Shown here: in pieces, positions 47,678 to 60,115 of the stretch | How the letters are laid out: every line of letters begins with the position of its first letter | Numbering within the stretch: position 1 is the first letter of the stretch | Assembly: GCA_014898415.1 (NCBI GenBank) | Contig: RCTD01000024.1 | Location: 744,001-808,000, forward strand | Direction of reading: 5' to 3' | Source: Stromatinia cepivora | Taxonomy: Eukaryota > Ascomycota > Leotiomycetes > Helotiales > Sclerotiniaceae | DNA: 64,000 nucleotides | Program-made: the position numbers and the translations under genes | Notes under the pieces: model-generated | The model's input: only the letters and a program-made list of their open reading frames with translations | Database searches by the model: none | Told to the model about the DNA's origin: nothing

Positions 47678-48141
47678 ATGGTTCAATTATCTATGATCAC
47701 CATTGTCCTTGCCTCTGCACTCTCCGGCCTTGTAGCTGCTAAGAGCTGCAAGACCGGCGGTATCTATTGCGGTACCTACCTCCTCAAAAGAGGTTAGTAA
47801 CAAACCCATCACCATCCATCTCCACACAAATAACTATATGATCCCCGTCCCAAAAGGAGAACACTCCCACTGACATTCAGCACACAGGCGACTACATAAC
47901 CAAAATCAACACCAATCTCCTCGCAAACAATCTTCCCACTTCAGACCTCTACGTAAAACAATCCCTCTGGGCATGTATTGAGCACGGAGACATCAGATTC
48001 CTTCAATTCTGTGCTGCGGGCTGTGTTGGTGGTGATAAAAATGATGATTATTGTACTGGGACTGGGGCTCCTGCTGGTAAGAGAGAGGAGATTGAGGGAG
48101 AAGTTGTTGAGAGAGATGTTGCTATTGAGTGGGAGGCTTAA
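47678..48141 (+). CDS. Small cysteine-rich secreted protein
   Basis: Exons 47678-47792 and 47888-48141 (95-bp intron) give 122 residues. The signal peptide is LSMITIVLASALSGLVAA. The mature protein of about 100 residues has six cysteines (SCK, IYC, WAC, QFC, AGC, DYC), enough for three disulphides, then an acidic tail EEIEGEVVERDVAIEWEA. Spacing does not match CFEM or hydrophobin patterns. I do not recognise the family. Size, secretion and cysteine content make it an effector-like candidate; this is inference. The acidic tail is encoded by a G-rich stretch, unlike the C-rich first part. Confidence 0.75.
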
Positions 48142-49085
48142 TGTGCCGGGAGGAATTTGTGTGGCTTTGGTTGTGTTGTGGTGTGGGGTGTGGGGTGTGG
48201 GGTAGGGCGACAGAGGACAGTGTACCTGGGGAGATGGGTTTCACTAGGATTTTGCTTTATTTTCTCTGGTTGTTGGTCTACGTACGATTATGTTGTCTTC
48301 ACTTCGTCGCCTTTAAATTTTTGAATGAATTTTCGTTTTGGACCTCGTCTGCCGTTTCCAATTAGCTGTCATCATTTGTGATGAAGATTTCAACAACTCT
48401 GACCGATTTCATGATCAAACTAATTAAAAAATTTGGTACTAATATGTTATAGAACCACCTCCGACCTAGTTGTATCATGAGACTATGCTTGATGTAATCA
48501 TTCAGCTACATCGTGATATAATCTCCAATATAGCCACACGCATCTCTAACATTTACCGAAACTACCGAAATCAGTATGTCCAATTTGCCGAACATTTAAT
48601 GTTACACGGTACATATACGTAAGTCTCATTCTGGGGCCAGAGTTACACTCGACTCATCTAGGCGAATGTTATCCGAAAATTTTGACAGCGGGTAATAAGC
48701 TGATAATCTCCGACCACAGCATAATCACCCAAAACTAAGGTCGTACAAGAAGGAAGGAAGGCGGCAAGGCTGAGTTGGGGTCTGTCCTGCATGTCGGAAT
48801 CGGGTAAGACTTACTCACGCCATAAAGCACACTGCCACCGCAGTTCAAGCAACCACGTAAAAAATCACTCTTATACTTTGGAGGTGGTCAGAATTTCAGG
48901 AATCCACGATATATGCAGTGCCCATAAGCTTATTTTGTTTCAAACAAAATGCTTGGGGTCGCTTTGATTCTATGCCTCATAAGTGCATACTAATGACCTT
49001 AGAGAAAGCAGACATCTTCACCGCTGATGATGAAAATGAGAAGATTAATCCTACAGGAGCTGGGAGAGTACGTAAATTACATTTC
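48142..49085. other. Intergenic region
   Basis: No gene was seen. A frame at 48918-49130 runs into the repeat below and looks like chance. Confidence 0.45.
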
Positions 49086-49515
49086 TGGGCACCCGTACCC
49101 TACCCGGGGTATTTGACCTCTACGGGGTAGTTACCTTACCCCATAGAGGTTTTATGGAGTGATTATTCGGCAATACTGATAGATATTAGAATACCGTGGG
49201 GTAAATATCATATAGTCGTTTTATATTATTATTCAAAATTAAGAATAAGAATATTCTCAATTATATTGATCAATTAGAATCTTCAGATAATATAAATTAA
49301 TCATATAATAGAAAAATCATATTATATGAATTTTAATCTCTATTATTTTTATCAAATATATAACCTCATGTAATAAATACCTGATGGTACCCTAATATCC
49401 AAAGCATTTTATAAGATGGTCACCCTACCCTGTAGAGCTTCAACAGAGTGGCTTTTCGGTCGATTTTACCCCAGCTTACCTCAGCTTAACCCGGGTATAC
49501 CCTACCCTTTGCCCA
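49086..49515. repeat. Possible second type of AT-rich inverted-end repeat
   Basis: TGGGCA (49086) and TGCCCA (49510) bound about 430 bp. Both ends are rich in CCCTACC, CCCGGG and GTACCC words, and the centre is AT-rich. Ends are only partly complementary and no target duplication was found, so this is a tentative decayed element. Confidence 0.35.
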
Positions 49516-49849
49516 ACCCTGCATAATTATTGTGAGGCATAACCATGAAGATTTGGAGATACTTTGCTCCTTATTTTAGGGCTTGGGAAGATGATATAGG
49601 AGGAAGCTGGCTCGTTGTAAGACGGCTTTCTTTTCATCCGTTTAGCATTTTTGGTTGTTGATATCCCTAAACTTACTTTACTTTATCGACATATGAAATC
49701 TTGGAAAAACTTATCACACACTCCTCATTTCTCTTGCAGTTGCACACATGTTTGTATAGGTATTGCGCACGTTACTCTACTCAACCAAACCGGCAATGGC
49801 AAATTCTCAGTTTGGTATGTATAGTAGTTAAAAAAACGGCAGTTCTCAG

Positions 49850-51114
49850 CAGCTAATAAGTTCAGAACTCGCAGAAGATGAAGAACGCTCATCATGTTCA
49901 TCTGAAGATAGTCTTGGCCACCAACGCAGCTCTGGTAGTGGTAGTTGGAAAGGTTTACTCAATGGCAATGAGAAGAAAAACGCACGGCAAAATAATGAGA
50001 AAACTGGTGTTCGGAGACACTGGCTCCTTATCATTGCTTTCATGATTGTTCTTGGAATCATTGCTACTTTGTCAGTACTTCCGCTCGATGTTTCCTGTTA
50101 TTAAAGCTCAAATAGTCTAACTTCAGTTCTGATAGGATTTGGTTATCTCTACTTCTAACCCTCCCTCGCCATCATAGACCTCAAATTACCTCCAACAAAG
50201 TCAGTTCTATAATAGACGATTGGCGAAAGCCCGAAGACTCTATCGGCTTGCTTTCCCCTTGGAAGTCGGGCTTTAACCAAGGAATACTTCCAATGGCATG
50301 CCATTCACATAATGATTATTGGCGTACCGTCCCGCTTTTTCAAGCTTTAGCCGCTGGATGCACAAGCGTAGAAGCAGACATATATCTTCCGACAAAACCC
50401 GGAAGTGACGACCTATTAGTTGGACATTCTTCAAGGTCGTTGACACAAGATCGTACACTTCAGAGCTTATATATTAGACCTTTGATTACCATCCTCGAGA
50501 ATCTGAATAACGGCTCCAATAACTCGGATAGTGCTGACTGGAGTGGTATCTTTCAATCGAGTCCAAACACTACGTTTACACTCTTCCTGGATTTTAAATC
50601 TGACGGCAGCGAACTATGGCCATATGTAAACCGACATTTGGAGAATTTCCGACTCAAGAACTGGCTTACTCACTGGAGCAGTTCGAAAGGGCTCACTTGG
50701 GCCCCAATCATAGTTGTCGCTTCCGGGAAGGCACCCTTCAACCTCCTAGCTTCTAATACTACCTACCGCGATATATTTTACGACGCCCCTCTGGATGATA
50801 TTGCGAACCCTCTTTACGATAACACCAATTCATACTACGCTAGTGTTTCGATGTCCAAAGCAATTGGCAGACTGTGGTTATGGAAGTTCAGTTCGGCACA
50901 ACTGGACAAGATCGCTGAGCAGATCAGCGCCGCAAACAGTAAAGGCTTGAAGGCTAGATATTGGGATACTCCTTCCTGGCCTGCCATTTTCCGAGATTAT
51001 ATTTCGGGGATTTTAATAGAGAAGGGAGTTGGAATGTTGAATGTGGATGTGTTTTCTTCTGTTTTATACTTTCCGTTAATGACTAGATTTGGTCAAAATA
51101 GACTTGTTTGGTGA
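49850..51114 (+). CDS. AIM6-like GDPD-fold protein
   Basis: Exons up to 50070 and 50136-51114 (65-bp intron 50071-50135) read continuously for about 399 residues. An acidic, Ser-rich cytosolic part precedes a membrane segment (HWLLIIAFMIVLGIIATLIW). The outer domain starts at MACHSHNDYWRTVPLFQALA with GCTSVEADIYL, matching the His and Glu/Asp positions of the glycerophosphodiester phosphodiesterase/PI-PLC fold and the yeast AIM6 family. VGHSSRSLTQDRTLQSLYI and TLFLDFKSDG support this. Function is unknown in yeast. The start is not settled: ATG 49796 with a donor at 49815 would give only a 35-bp intron and the wrong phase, so a further first exon or a lesion is likely. Confidence 0.8.
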
Positions 51115-54100
51115 ATGATAAAATAACATATCAAGGCATATTTCTGGCTGTCACAAAAAACAGAAGTTTTTCGGTTGTACTCATATATTCCATCCATGTC
51201 TATATCTCATGCTATTGTATCAGATGAAATTGATGGGTGGGAATGTTTTGAGATGTTTACTTTGCGTAATGGAGATATGGAAACAAGATCAAGGACAAAG
51301 CCTTTGACCAAATTGTCTCCAGCCATGAATATAGCAATTTCAATGGTGTCGAGTCAGGTTGGAAAATTTAGTTCATGTACAAATTCATCAGATCGAATTT
51401 TTCATGTCCGTCATAATTCATTAGCACGTACAAGTGGAGATGTAAATACCCCCACTTTGGAAGAACAGATGGAATTTTGGTAAGAAGAACAGAGCACAGA
51501 ACGTTGTAGATGATTATGCAGTTTATGGAAACCTTATCCAACGGATAAATAGTCATTTATCTCCAATCTACTGATTGTAATTTGACAACCTTGGGATATC
51601 TTAGGATGAAACGACGATAGTGGCATAAAGTTCAAGGACAACTTTGTATACCCAAAAATAGAAAAGAATGTGTTGAAAACGACTCGAAGAGTATTTTTCT
51701 ATCTATATTTTGACTTTAGCATCCTGACTCTGACCCTAGAATTCTAGAATGCCTAGAAGCTATGAACCAGAAGATCAAATTATTTGTGAATCGAATTTAT
51801 ACACCCCACATTTTGTCTGATGGGCATGTTCTGAACCCCGTCCATCTACTTCGCATATTGGAACAATATATTTTTGACTGTAGGAGATGGCAGTCCTCTA
51901 ATATTCTTAAACTTTCTTTGGCCACTTTACTTATATGAGCTCCGTATTTCATCATACATCTATCGCTTGCTTAGTTGCTTACAAAGTGTAAGTACAATGA
52001 AAAGATTCAGATGCCAAAATCCCGACTAGAGATTCTAAATGAAGAAATGAAATTCCAAATTTCGACTGCGGATCCCATAACCAGATAGATCTCAAATGAA
52101 CCACGTCTTCTGAGAGGCCTCAGCTCTACGGAGTAATTCGGAGTAATTACCTCAAACTGGGGTACCTTGGTAAACCCCCATGGAAGACTCGTACATATAA
52201 GGTTACCGTCATAGTTTGACAAAACCCATGTTGCAGGTCAACGATTTTCCCTAGGGTACAGCGATTTGTAGAGGTTCTGGCGTCGATTTTCGACTTCTAT
52301 TCCTTTGTCATACCTGGGTACGGCAAAAACTCTTTATAAGGATACTTTTCTTTTAGCTTCAAAAATAGGGATATTTGAAAGTATTCTTATAAAGGAGATC
52401 CTTATAAAGAGGTTTTGCTGTATCCACCAGGTTTGCAAACTTCTTCGGTGGGGTTGAATTAACCTATTTTTGAGGTACGATATTGTATATTTGTTGGTTG
52501 TCAATTCGAGAAAGAAAAAATCGAAAAATAAATCGAGCACTTGAGAATTTGGCTCGGAATGAATGACATTCAATTGTTGCAATAACCACTTGATGAACTG
52601 TGTCAAATATTGTTTGTCAATGTACTCGACGTGATATCCACTTGGGAGGACATTAATTAGGTATGTGTATGGAGCCCACTTTGCGAGCCATCCTGTAGCG
52701 TTACTATAGGGGCTAGACAACTTCGGTTGCCTTGACTTCTCCTGGCTAGTTCAGATTCTAGTGCTCACCCGTTCAATTTAAGAAGGTTAGAACAACGAAT
52801 ACAGAATACAGAATACAGAATACTCATTTCAATTAGCTGACCCATACCCATATATTTACAACCAAATTTCATGATTCCCGTAGCGGAAGAATACAGAATC
52901 CCGTGTTCTCCGAGGTCACCGAAGGCCGGGTTTATCAAGTCACATGGGCCATAGCTTCAACGTAGTTTTTAGCTTGGAAGTTGGCTTGTTTACCCTGCCC
53001 ATTGTCTCAATCAATACGTATACTTACTCTCCTACATCTATTTATTTTCTTCTACCAGCTAATGGACTGGGAATCTGTACCCAAACAAGGACTAAAATGA
53101 TTATGTAAAAGCATACAGGTCGTCGCTTACCCAAGTACTTGCATAATATGAACCCTATTCGCATGATTCTACGAGCAGCATCATGCCTGTATATACGGAG
53201 CTTAGAAATAGATCATCCTGCTTTCCTGATTCTTTACAGACCTTCGGGCTTCTCCTGAACCGATGTCATATCATTACTACATTCATTCCCCGAGAATGGT
53301 TGACTAAATTAGATATCGTAAGAAACCGAATTCTAAATCTCATCATACTTTTATAACCCGCATCCCAACGAACTTGAAATTTGTGAGGTCTCAAACGACG
53401 TATTGAGATCTATCTAATGTTTGATTGGAGAGGCCTAAGCGTTAGTACAGTTTTGAGCGTAGTGCAACAATGCTATTCTGTCTAAGTCCCGTCTCTTGGC
53501 AGGTTATGAAATTTGTCCCGAAATCATAGACTAGCATGTGGCCATAGTTTTCTTATTTATGCATACAGGCAAGTTATCCTTAGATTTTAGGAGAGACAAA
53601 TATCTATCTTACAACTCGCATTAGCACGAAGATGGAGTTGAAACATGCGAATCGCAACGTCTTGCCACTCGAAAGGCCTTTCATCCTTCTTTAGCACCAG
53701 CGCACCGTCTGATGGCATTCTTTTCGTGGATGGATTTCTAGCATCCCCTTGCCATACACATCTCCAATTCCATGGCATTGGGCAGGGCCCTTCTTTTAGT
53801 GAGTATTTCAGCGATCGTAGATCCCCGGGGGATTTTTACGGGGATTTTTCTGAACATGTCAATACATATCCTAGCATTTTTTGATGCCTGCATACCATTC
53901 GTCCATCGGAAGATAAATTCTTGCTAGCCATAGGTCGTTAGACGTTTGAAGAAAAGTTACAAGCCCATCCGCATAAAAGGAGATTTCGCCTTAATTTCAA
54001 AACTTCTTGTGGAAGTAGGTGACGATAACCTTGGTAATCAACGGATGCCTGATCTCCCAAGAAGCTGTCATATATGGAGCTATCACGACTTTTCACTTCC

Positions 54101-54508
54101 CCCCAGGATCTGTATGCTTCTCAGGAAGAACTTTAATCGAGGCTCAGAGCGTCGCTGCATCGTGACCCCTGTTTCAAGAGATCATCAGTATGGCATGGTT
54201 ACACCCTAAAACAAAACACTACTATGTAATTACTAATTGTAATGAAGTTTTGGCCGAGTCTTTTCTGTCATTGGGATGGATCTAACGAAACTTCTGCCTT
54301 TATTCCGGAACGACAAAGCCTGGAGCGTTTTAGTACAAGCGGTATCCGTATCCTCGGGTTTTCCTGTTATATGAGCATCATCATTCTCCCGTTTTGTTTC
54401 CTATTTTGTTCATTTCTTCTAGGCGTTTATTCAATTTCACTATTGTAATAAGCCCCCTCTAGAGATGAACCAATTTCGGTGAAGGCACTCTCAACATCAA
54501 TCACCACC
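51115..54508. other. Long intergenic region with no supported gene
   Basis: Short frames only. A minus-strand frame at 52334-52720 has no recognisable domain. A 7-bp repeat (AATACAG units) lies at about 52798-52824. Base composition is AT-rich but not extreme. Confidence 0.5.
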
Positions 54509-55742
54509 ATGATCACATTACTCTCACCAAATTATGTGTCGAAACCTACCTCCCGCGCCGACTTATCTATCGCATCGATTGCATTTGGATGGACTCTCGG
54601 ATTTGGATGGTTAACAGCATGGACGGCATACAAGCAAACAAGACGAGTTCGACAGCGCTATGGTATCACTCGAGTTCACACCCCATATGTGATAATGATA
54701 TGGTCTGAACTGGTTGTATGTTTGACCTTTTCAGTCTTATGCTGGCTTCATTTGTTTGATAATGTTGTTCCTCCCAGGTATGTCTCGCAGTTCAGGGTCC
54801 TTACTTTTGGTCTCTTTCTAATATGATATAGCTTCGCGTTCTTCTTCTGCATCCTGACACTTTGGGCACTGCAAGTTCAATTTTTACTCCAAATCATAGT
54901 AAATCGAATCAGTATCCTCTTGACTTCTCAACGGAGAGCTGTCAATCTCAAAATCGGCGTCGCAGTCGTTATCACCCTCATCAATATTTCGGTTTATTGC
55001 ATCTGGATACCTGCCCGACTACAAGTCTCAAAGACATTTATCAATCTTAACGAGATCTGGGATCGCTGCGAAAAAAGTATTTATCTGGTGGTAGATGCAT
55101 TTTTGAACTTCTACTTCATGAAAACCGTGTATAGCAAGCTTGTAGGCAACGGCTTGAAGAAGTATAAAACATTGATTAAGTTCAATGCACTGCTGGTGGT
55201 TTTTTCCTTGAGTATGGATGCGTTGATCATCGGTATGATGAGCTTGGATAATTCTTTTGTGTACGTCCCCCCCCTCCTTCCCCCCCCCCCCCCCCCCCAT
55301 TTGAATCCAAACCTCTAGTCCCACATGCCACTCAGGTGTCGCACCTCCTTCTCACATCAAAGCTAACACCAAACCCAGATATATGCAATTCCACCCTCTC
55401 GCCTACCTCGTCAAACTCAACATCGAAATGTCCATGGCCGAATTAATCGCCAAAGTTTCCGCCCTCCCCTCCAACTATCTACCACCCAAAAAACGCACGG
55501 CGTTAAAAATCGGTATTCAAACCGACATTTCGATTAAACATGATGACATAGATGATTTACAAACATTAGAGTTGGAGGACACGAACAATAGTCCCGCACC
55601 GACCATTAGTAAGGAATTCGATCATGGGAGGCCGGTGGTGTTCGTGGGGGAAGATTATGACGATGAGAGAGGAACGAGCTCGAGAGCAATTGTGGATCCG
55701 AGGGGCAAAGCGGGGAAAGGGGCGACTTGGCTGAATGGTTAG
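54509..55742 (+). CDS. Seven-helix membrane protein, unrecognised
   Basis: Exons 54509-54777, 54832-55260 and 55379-55742 give 353 residues. Hydrophobic segments lie near IASIAFGWTLGFGWLTAW, VIMIWSELVVCLTFSVLCWL, FAFFFCILTLWALQVQFLL, KIGVAVVITLINISVYCIWI, SIYLVVDAFLNFYFM, KFNALLVVFSLSMDALIIGM and HPLAYLVKLNIEMSMAELI, so about seven spans and a cytosolic acidic tail. The layout resembles uncharacterised fungal GPCR-like or rhodopsin-like membrane proteins, with no retinal-lysine context that I can support. Intron 2 has a C homopolymer of about 17 bp. ATG 54509 is preferred over the in-frame upstream GTG. The last exon turns from C-rich to G-rich. Confidence 0.75.
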
Positions 55743-57407
55743 TGGATGGATGATCAAGAAAAAAGCAACGAAACAGGCGAATCAATGATTATGACTTATT
55801 TTAGTACAAATAAAACACGGATACTAATACAGTACGGACAATTGCTTATCTGACTTTATTGATAATGCACGGTATATGCATTAGCTATTGACCGTTAACT
55901 TCTCGCACATCACTCGGGCTAGTCGCCCGCACTGATATCCCCTATCCCATCCGAGATTAGCTGCTGCGCGCTTCCCTAAAGCCATGTTTCACCACGGATG
56001 TAACATGGGCTGGATACCTTCCGATAGCGGCGCTATGGAATGGAAACTACAGCAGTGTATATTTATGAGATAGGTGGAAGTTTCCTTATGCCGGGAGTTT
56101 GAAATCCGAGATATTTGTATTGGAAGGGAAGGTTGGAAGAATATCCGTATTGAACGATCGATAGGTTGGAATTGGGATGTGGCATTTCCCACACAACTGT
56201 CGCCATTCCTTCCTCATCAAAGCGTACTTCTCATTATTCATCTGCTTCGTCGTCTACTCTTGGTGCTGGATATGATGAGGGCGCTTCTTTACTGGGGTTC
56301 TTGGGTTGAAAAGAAAGTTTTGATTAAGAGAAAATCAATTATTGGGTGGGTACTCAAAAAGAAAGTCAATGGGTAGAGACCTTTCAGGACAGAATGGACT
56401 TGGGAATGATTAACAATAGATATGTATCCAGTCAGGAGTCAAGAGTGATAATACTGATACAATTTAGTTGAGCGGGTAGCAAGAAGGATTTTTTTTTGTT
56501 TACATTATAGTAAAGTATGGCAAATTACTCCTATACTACTAAAAGGGAAATAAAGTATTCTCATGCCACAAATATTGAAGCTATTTTACTTTTATACTAC
56601 TTAAATTCATATTATAGATTCTATTTCAAAAATTTAGATTCTAACTATTCAATTATAGAATTTAGCTTTGTACTACCACTATAGATTCTACCCTTCTATT
56701 GTAGATTCTATCTTCGATAGATTCTACCTTCCCATTATAGATTCTGGCTCTTTCAAACTGGATTTTAAATGGCTTAAAGGTAAATTACACTCAATTTTTG
56801 TGGTATGAGAGTAATTGTTCGAGTTTTGGTGGTATAAGAGTAATTCACCAATAAAGTAAAGCTATAGCAATTCCAGTTTCGAAATAAAAAACCAAAGTTT
56901 GAATCAATTTCTGGATATAATCAATTGAATTTGATATTCCATGTTGAATTTCCAATCTTACAGTATTTCAGAGTTTTATTTTACGTGCTTGTAGGCTAGG
57001 GATGATTGAGTTCATTATTTCTAAACCCGAAGGTAATTTGAGCCACAGTGTCGTCTATCTTGCCTCCAGTTCTACTTTCCGTAGGCAGAATTTCCATATT
57101 ACTAATATTCTAAATCGGGCGCACAGCTTTCTTACCGCAGACTTCACCCATCCATCCTTTTGTCGATAGCTAAAATCCCACAGGCGCCGAACACTACAAC
57201 GAACTTTACATATCCACCATCACCAGTTAAGCTGATAGTTGACTGAAATCCGTGGCTATTATTCCAAACTATTACCTCATATTTTGATCTAAGATCTTAC
57301 AATGTTTGAAGGTCTACTGCATGGCAAGCAAATCCTGTACAACTCCATGGGCACACCACATCAGCACGTGTCGCAATGGAGGACCAATAAAAGATCATGC
57401 GGTATAA
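55743..57407. other. Intergenic region
   Basis: No gene was seen. Irregular repeats of TATAGATTCTA-like words at about 56600-56760 resemble a decayed AT-rich satellite. Confidence 0.5.
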
Positions 57408-60115
57408 CCACATCCGTACAACACAGTCTTCACCTCCAAGCTTCAACTCAGAACACTCCAAAAATCAAGCACAAGGTGTTATATTCAGACCTTGGAAACG
57501 CAGCAATATCAATACCGTCCCCTTCTCGAGCCTGATGCTATCCGCATCATCCTCGTTCACCCTGAGTCACTCATCAGCTCACCGTTATCGTGTAGCCTGA
57601 TTCATTCCACTCTGTCACATTACCATAAGTCTCTCATAAATCAATATACAGCACTTTCCTACGTCTGGGGGGATGCGAATAATACGAGGACAATCTTGGT
57701 CGATGGGAGATCCTTGGCTATTACCGCAAGTCTTGAAGTAGCCTTGCGCCATTTGAGAGATGCACAGAAAGATATAATGATATGTGCGGATGGAATTTGT
57801 ATCAGTCAGTCTGATACTGAAGAGAAAAGTAAGCAGGTTCGGTTTATGGGCATGATTTATGAGATGGCGATGCACACTATCGTATTTCTTGGTGAGATGA
57901 CCCCAAATAATGATCAGATCTTCGAACTTTTTAATTTATCAGCATCACCATTGGTCCAAAAAATGAGATCTGGGATTCTATCCAATGCTCAGCACCTTCC
58001 CGATAACAAATCAAATATACAAAAGAAAGAAAAAATTGGACCAAACGAAGATCTTTTTCGCCACATATCAAATATGGAATGGTTCAAAAGGGTATGGATT
58101 CTTCAAGAGTTGGTTTTATCCCGTGATCCTTGGGTACAGGTCGCAAGTCATCGGCTCAGATGGGATGACTTCGCATTTATGATTCTCCATAAGAGTATTC
58201 AGGACGATGTGGCACTTGTGGAGTATCCTGGTTATAAGGAGTCTCCTGGTTTCAAGTACATGAATGATATCGAGGAGGTACGCACAGACTTCATATCTCG
58301 CACACACGGCAAGCTCTCAGAAGATAAAGCTGACGATTTGATTCGAATCTTACACTCAAGACGTGGTCATGGTGTTCTAGATCCTCGCGATATGATATAC
58401 GGACATTTGGCATTATTTGAGCGTCAACTTGACAGCCCAGAAATCGGAAGGCTCATTGAAATTGACCATCACAAGCCACTATCAGAGGTATATTCAAATT
58501 TGGCGCTATACCTCTTAAATCGACAAGGCAACTTTGGATTTCTGTCGCATGTAGAGGACGTGGAACCAGGGGCCCGGCGGCCGGACCTAACTTCATGGGT
58601 TCCTGATTGGACCTCATCGAATAGCTCTCCCGATGCTAAATATCACCTTCAGAAACGCGGAATTTACCATCCCGCAATACCTGTGCACCTGGCTCTGGTT
58701 AAGTCCTCAGTCTTGGGATGCATTGGAACTCGTGTCAGCGCCATCGAAAGTATCAATGATTTCCCTCCCATCAGTGATATTTTGGCGCTGTGCCAAAAAA
58801 TCAAAGACTTGCACCTCCAATTGCCTAATCAGGACTTCAAACAACGTGTCTATAGGAATGCAGAGTGTGATCGGTTAATTCCTTCCCGCGGAGGTAGCCC
58901 TAATTTAGACTACAAGGTCGAAACAAAGAGGTTATTTCATGAAGAGCGAAAGCAGCGGAAAGAGACACTTATGATGCTGTATATATACCTGTGTTCTTGG
59001 CTTCCTGGCTGTAATCGACTTGACTTCGAGGATGATAACACAAGTTTTAGCCGCTTGATCCCTGTATTTGACACCTTCTATGAGAGAATGGGACAGATAT
59101 CCAAGGAGACTGATTTTCGATGTTTACCTCCCCTAAAGCCATATACATATTGGTGGTGAGCAAAGGATGGCTGGCGACATGAAGGTGGGGTTCCGCATCT
59201 TATGCTCAAGTTACTCATGGCCCTGACTGATTGCTCCGGGAATTTTTTTGCTGGCAAGAGAATAGCAGTTCTTCGGAATGGGGAGCTAGCACTTGTCTCC
59301 CCACACGCTCAAGTGGGCGATATTATTTGTGGTTTCAACGATGATTCCAAATACGGCGATTCCAAATCCCATTATATATTACGTTTGGTTGATAAGAGAA
59401 GATTCTCGCCCGATCTCGACTCGAGTTTGATTGACTTTTTTACAGGCATGAAAGACGAAACCAGGGAACACTTCGTCGAGTACACGCATGAAGGGCGCCT
59501 CATCTGGAAGACAACGGCCGATCAGACAGAAATGATTATTGAACTAAATCCTACATTCATATCAGTAAGAGGCTGCTACAAGCAGGGCTGAGACTACCCA
59601 AGGTCTGTGATGATCATGGAGACTTTGTTATCAATCCAATTTTGAAGGAAAAGTTGGATCTTGTCACTAGCAACATGTTAGCAGCCGTGTTGGAAGAACA
59701 TGGTTGGACCAGACGTTTAAATGGGGTGCGTAAGGATCAGGCGGCGCTCCTTCAAACAGATACCTCAAAATTTGAGTATTTCCAATACGTTGGAGAGTGC
59801 ATAATCGATGGCGGGCTTGTTCGAACAGATTCTCCGCGCACTGGGCTTGATCAGGATCGCAATTCTTCATTTAGTGAATGGTACGAGAAAGACCTGGCAG
59901 CTGATTTCCCTTCTGATCTTGATGGAGACTTCGACAGAGAAAGTTTTAAGGAGTTTGACAATTTAGACATGGAGCAATTAGACCCAACTCTACCCGATCC
60001 AACAACATCTCCAAACACCAATTGCACCATGTCTTCTTTAACCAACGCCATACTAGAGGTGTATGAGAGAGAACTGATTCAGCCGATGCGGCGTACAATT
60101 ATAGCACTTCATTGA
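57408..60115 (+). pseudogene. HET-domain (heterokaryon incompatibility) protein, disrupted
   Basis: The HET domain is clear: YQYRPLLEPDAIRIILVHP, YTALSYVWGD (about 57650), SLEVALRHLRDAQKDIMICADG, then a QVRFMGMIYEMA block and WFKRVWILQELVLSRD, followed by RGHGVLDPRDMIYGHL. C-terminal parts are FFAGKRIAVLRNGELALVSP with VGDIICGF and EYFQYVGECIIDG. HET proteins trigger non-self recognition after hyphal fusion. An in-frame TGA (59157-59159) interrupts it, and the same frame continues to 59591. The frame then shifts at about 59565 and ends at 60115. No in-frame ATG was found before 57492, where the frame has only TTG. The TGA overlaps a GTGAGC donor-like hexamer, but no in-phase acceptor would remove it. 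Probably a pseudogene. Confidence 0.75.

Noticed and set aside
52334..52720. 128-codon minus-strand frame, possible transposase relic
   Set aside because: No DDE-type motif or terminal repeats could be seen.
59156..59258. Intron that would remove the TGA in the HET gene
   Set aside because: Candidate acceptors restoring the frame recreate TGA across the junction, and the enclosed sequence looks coding.
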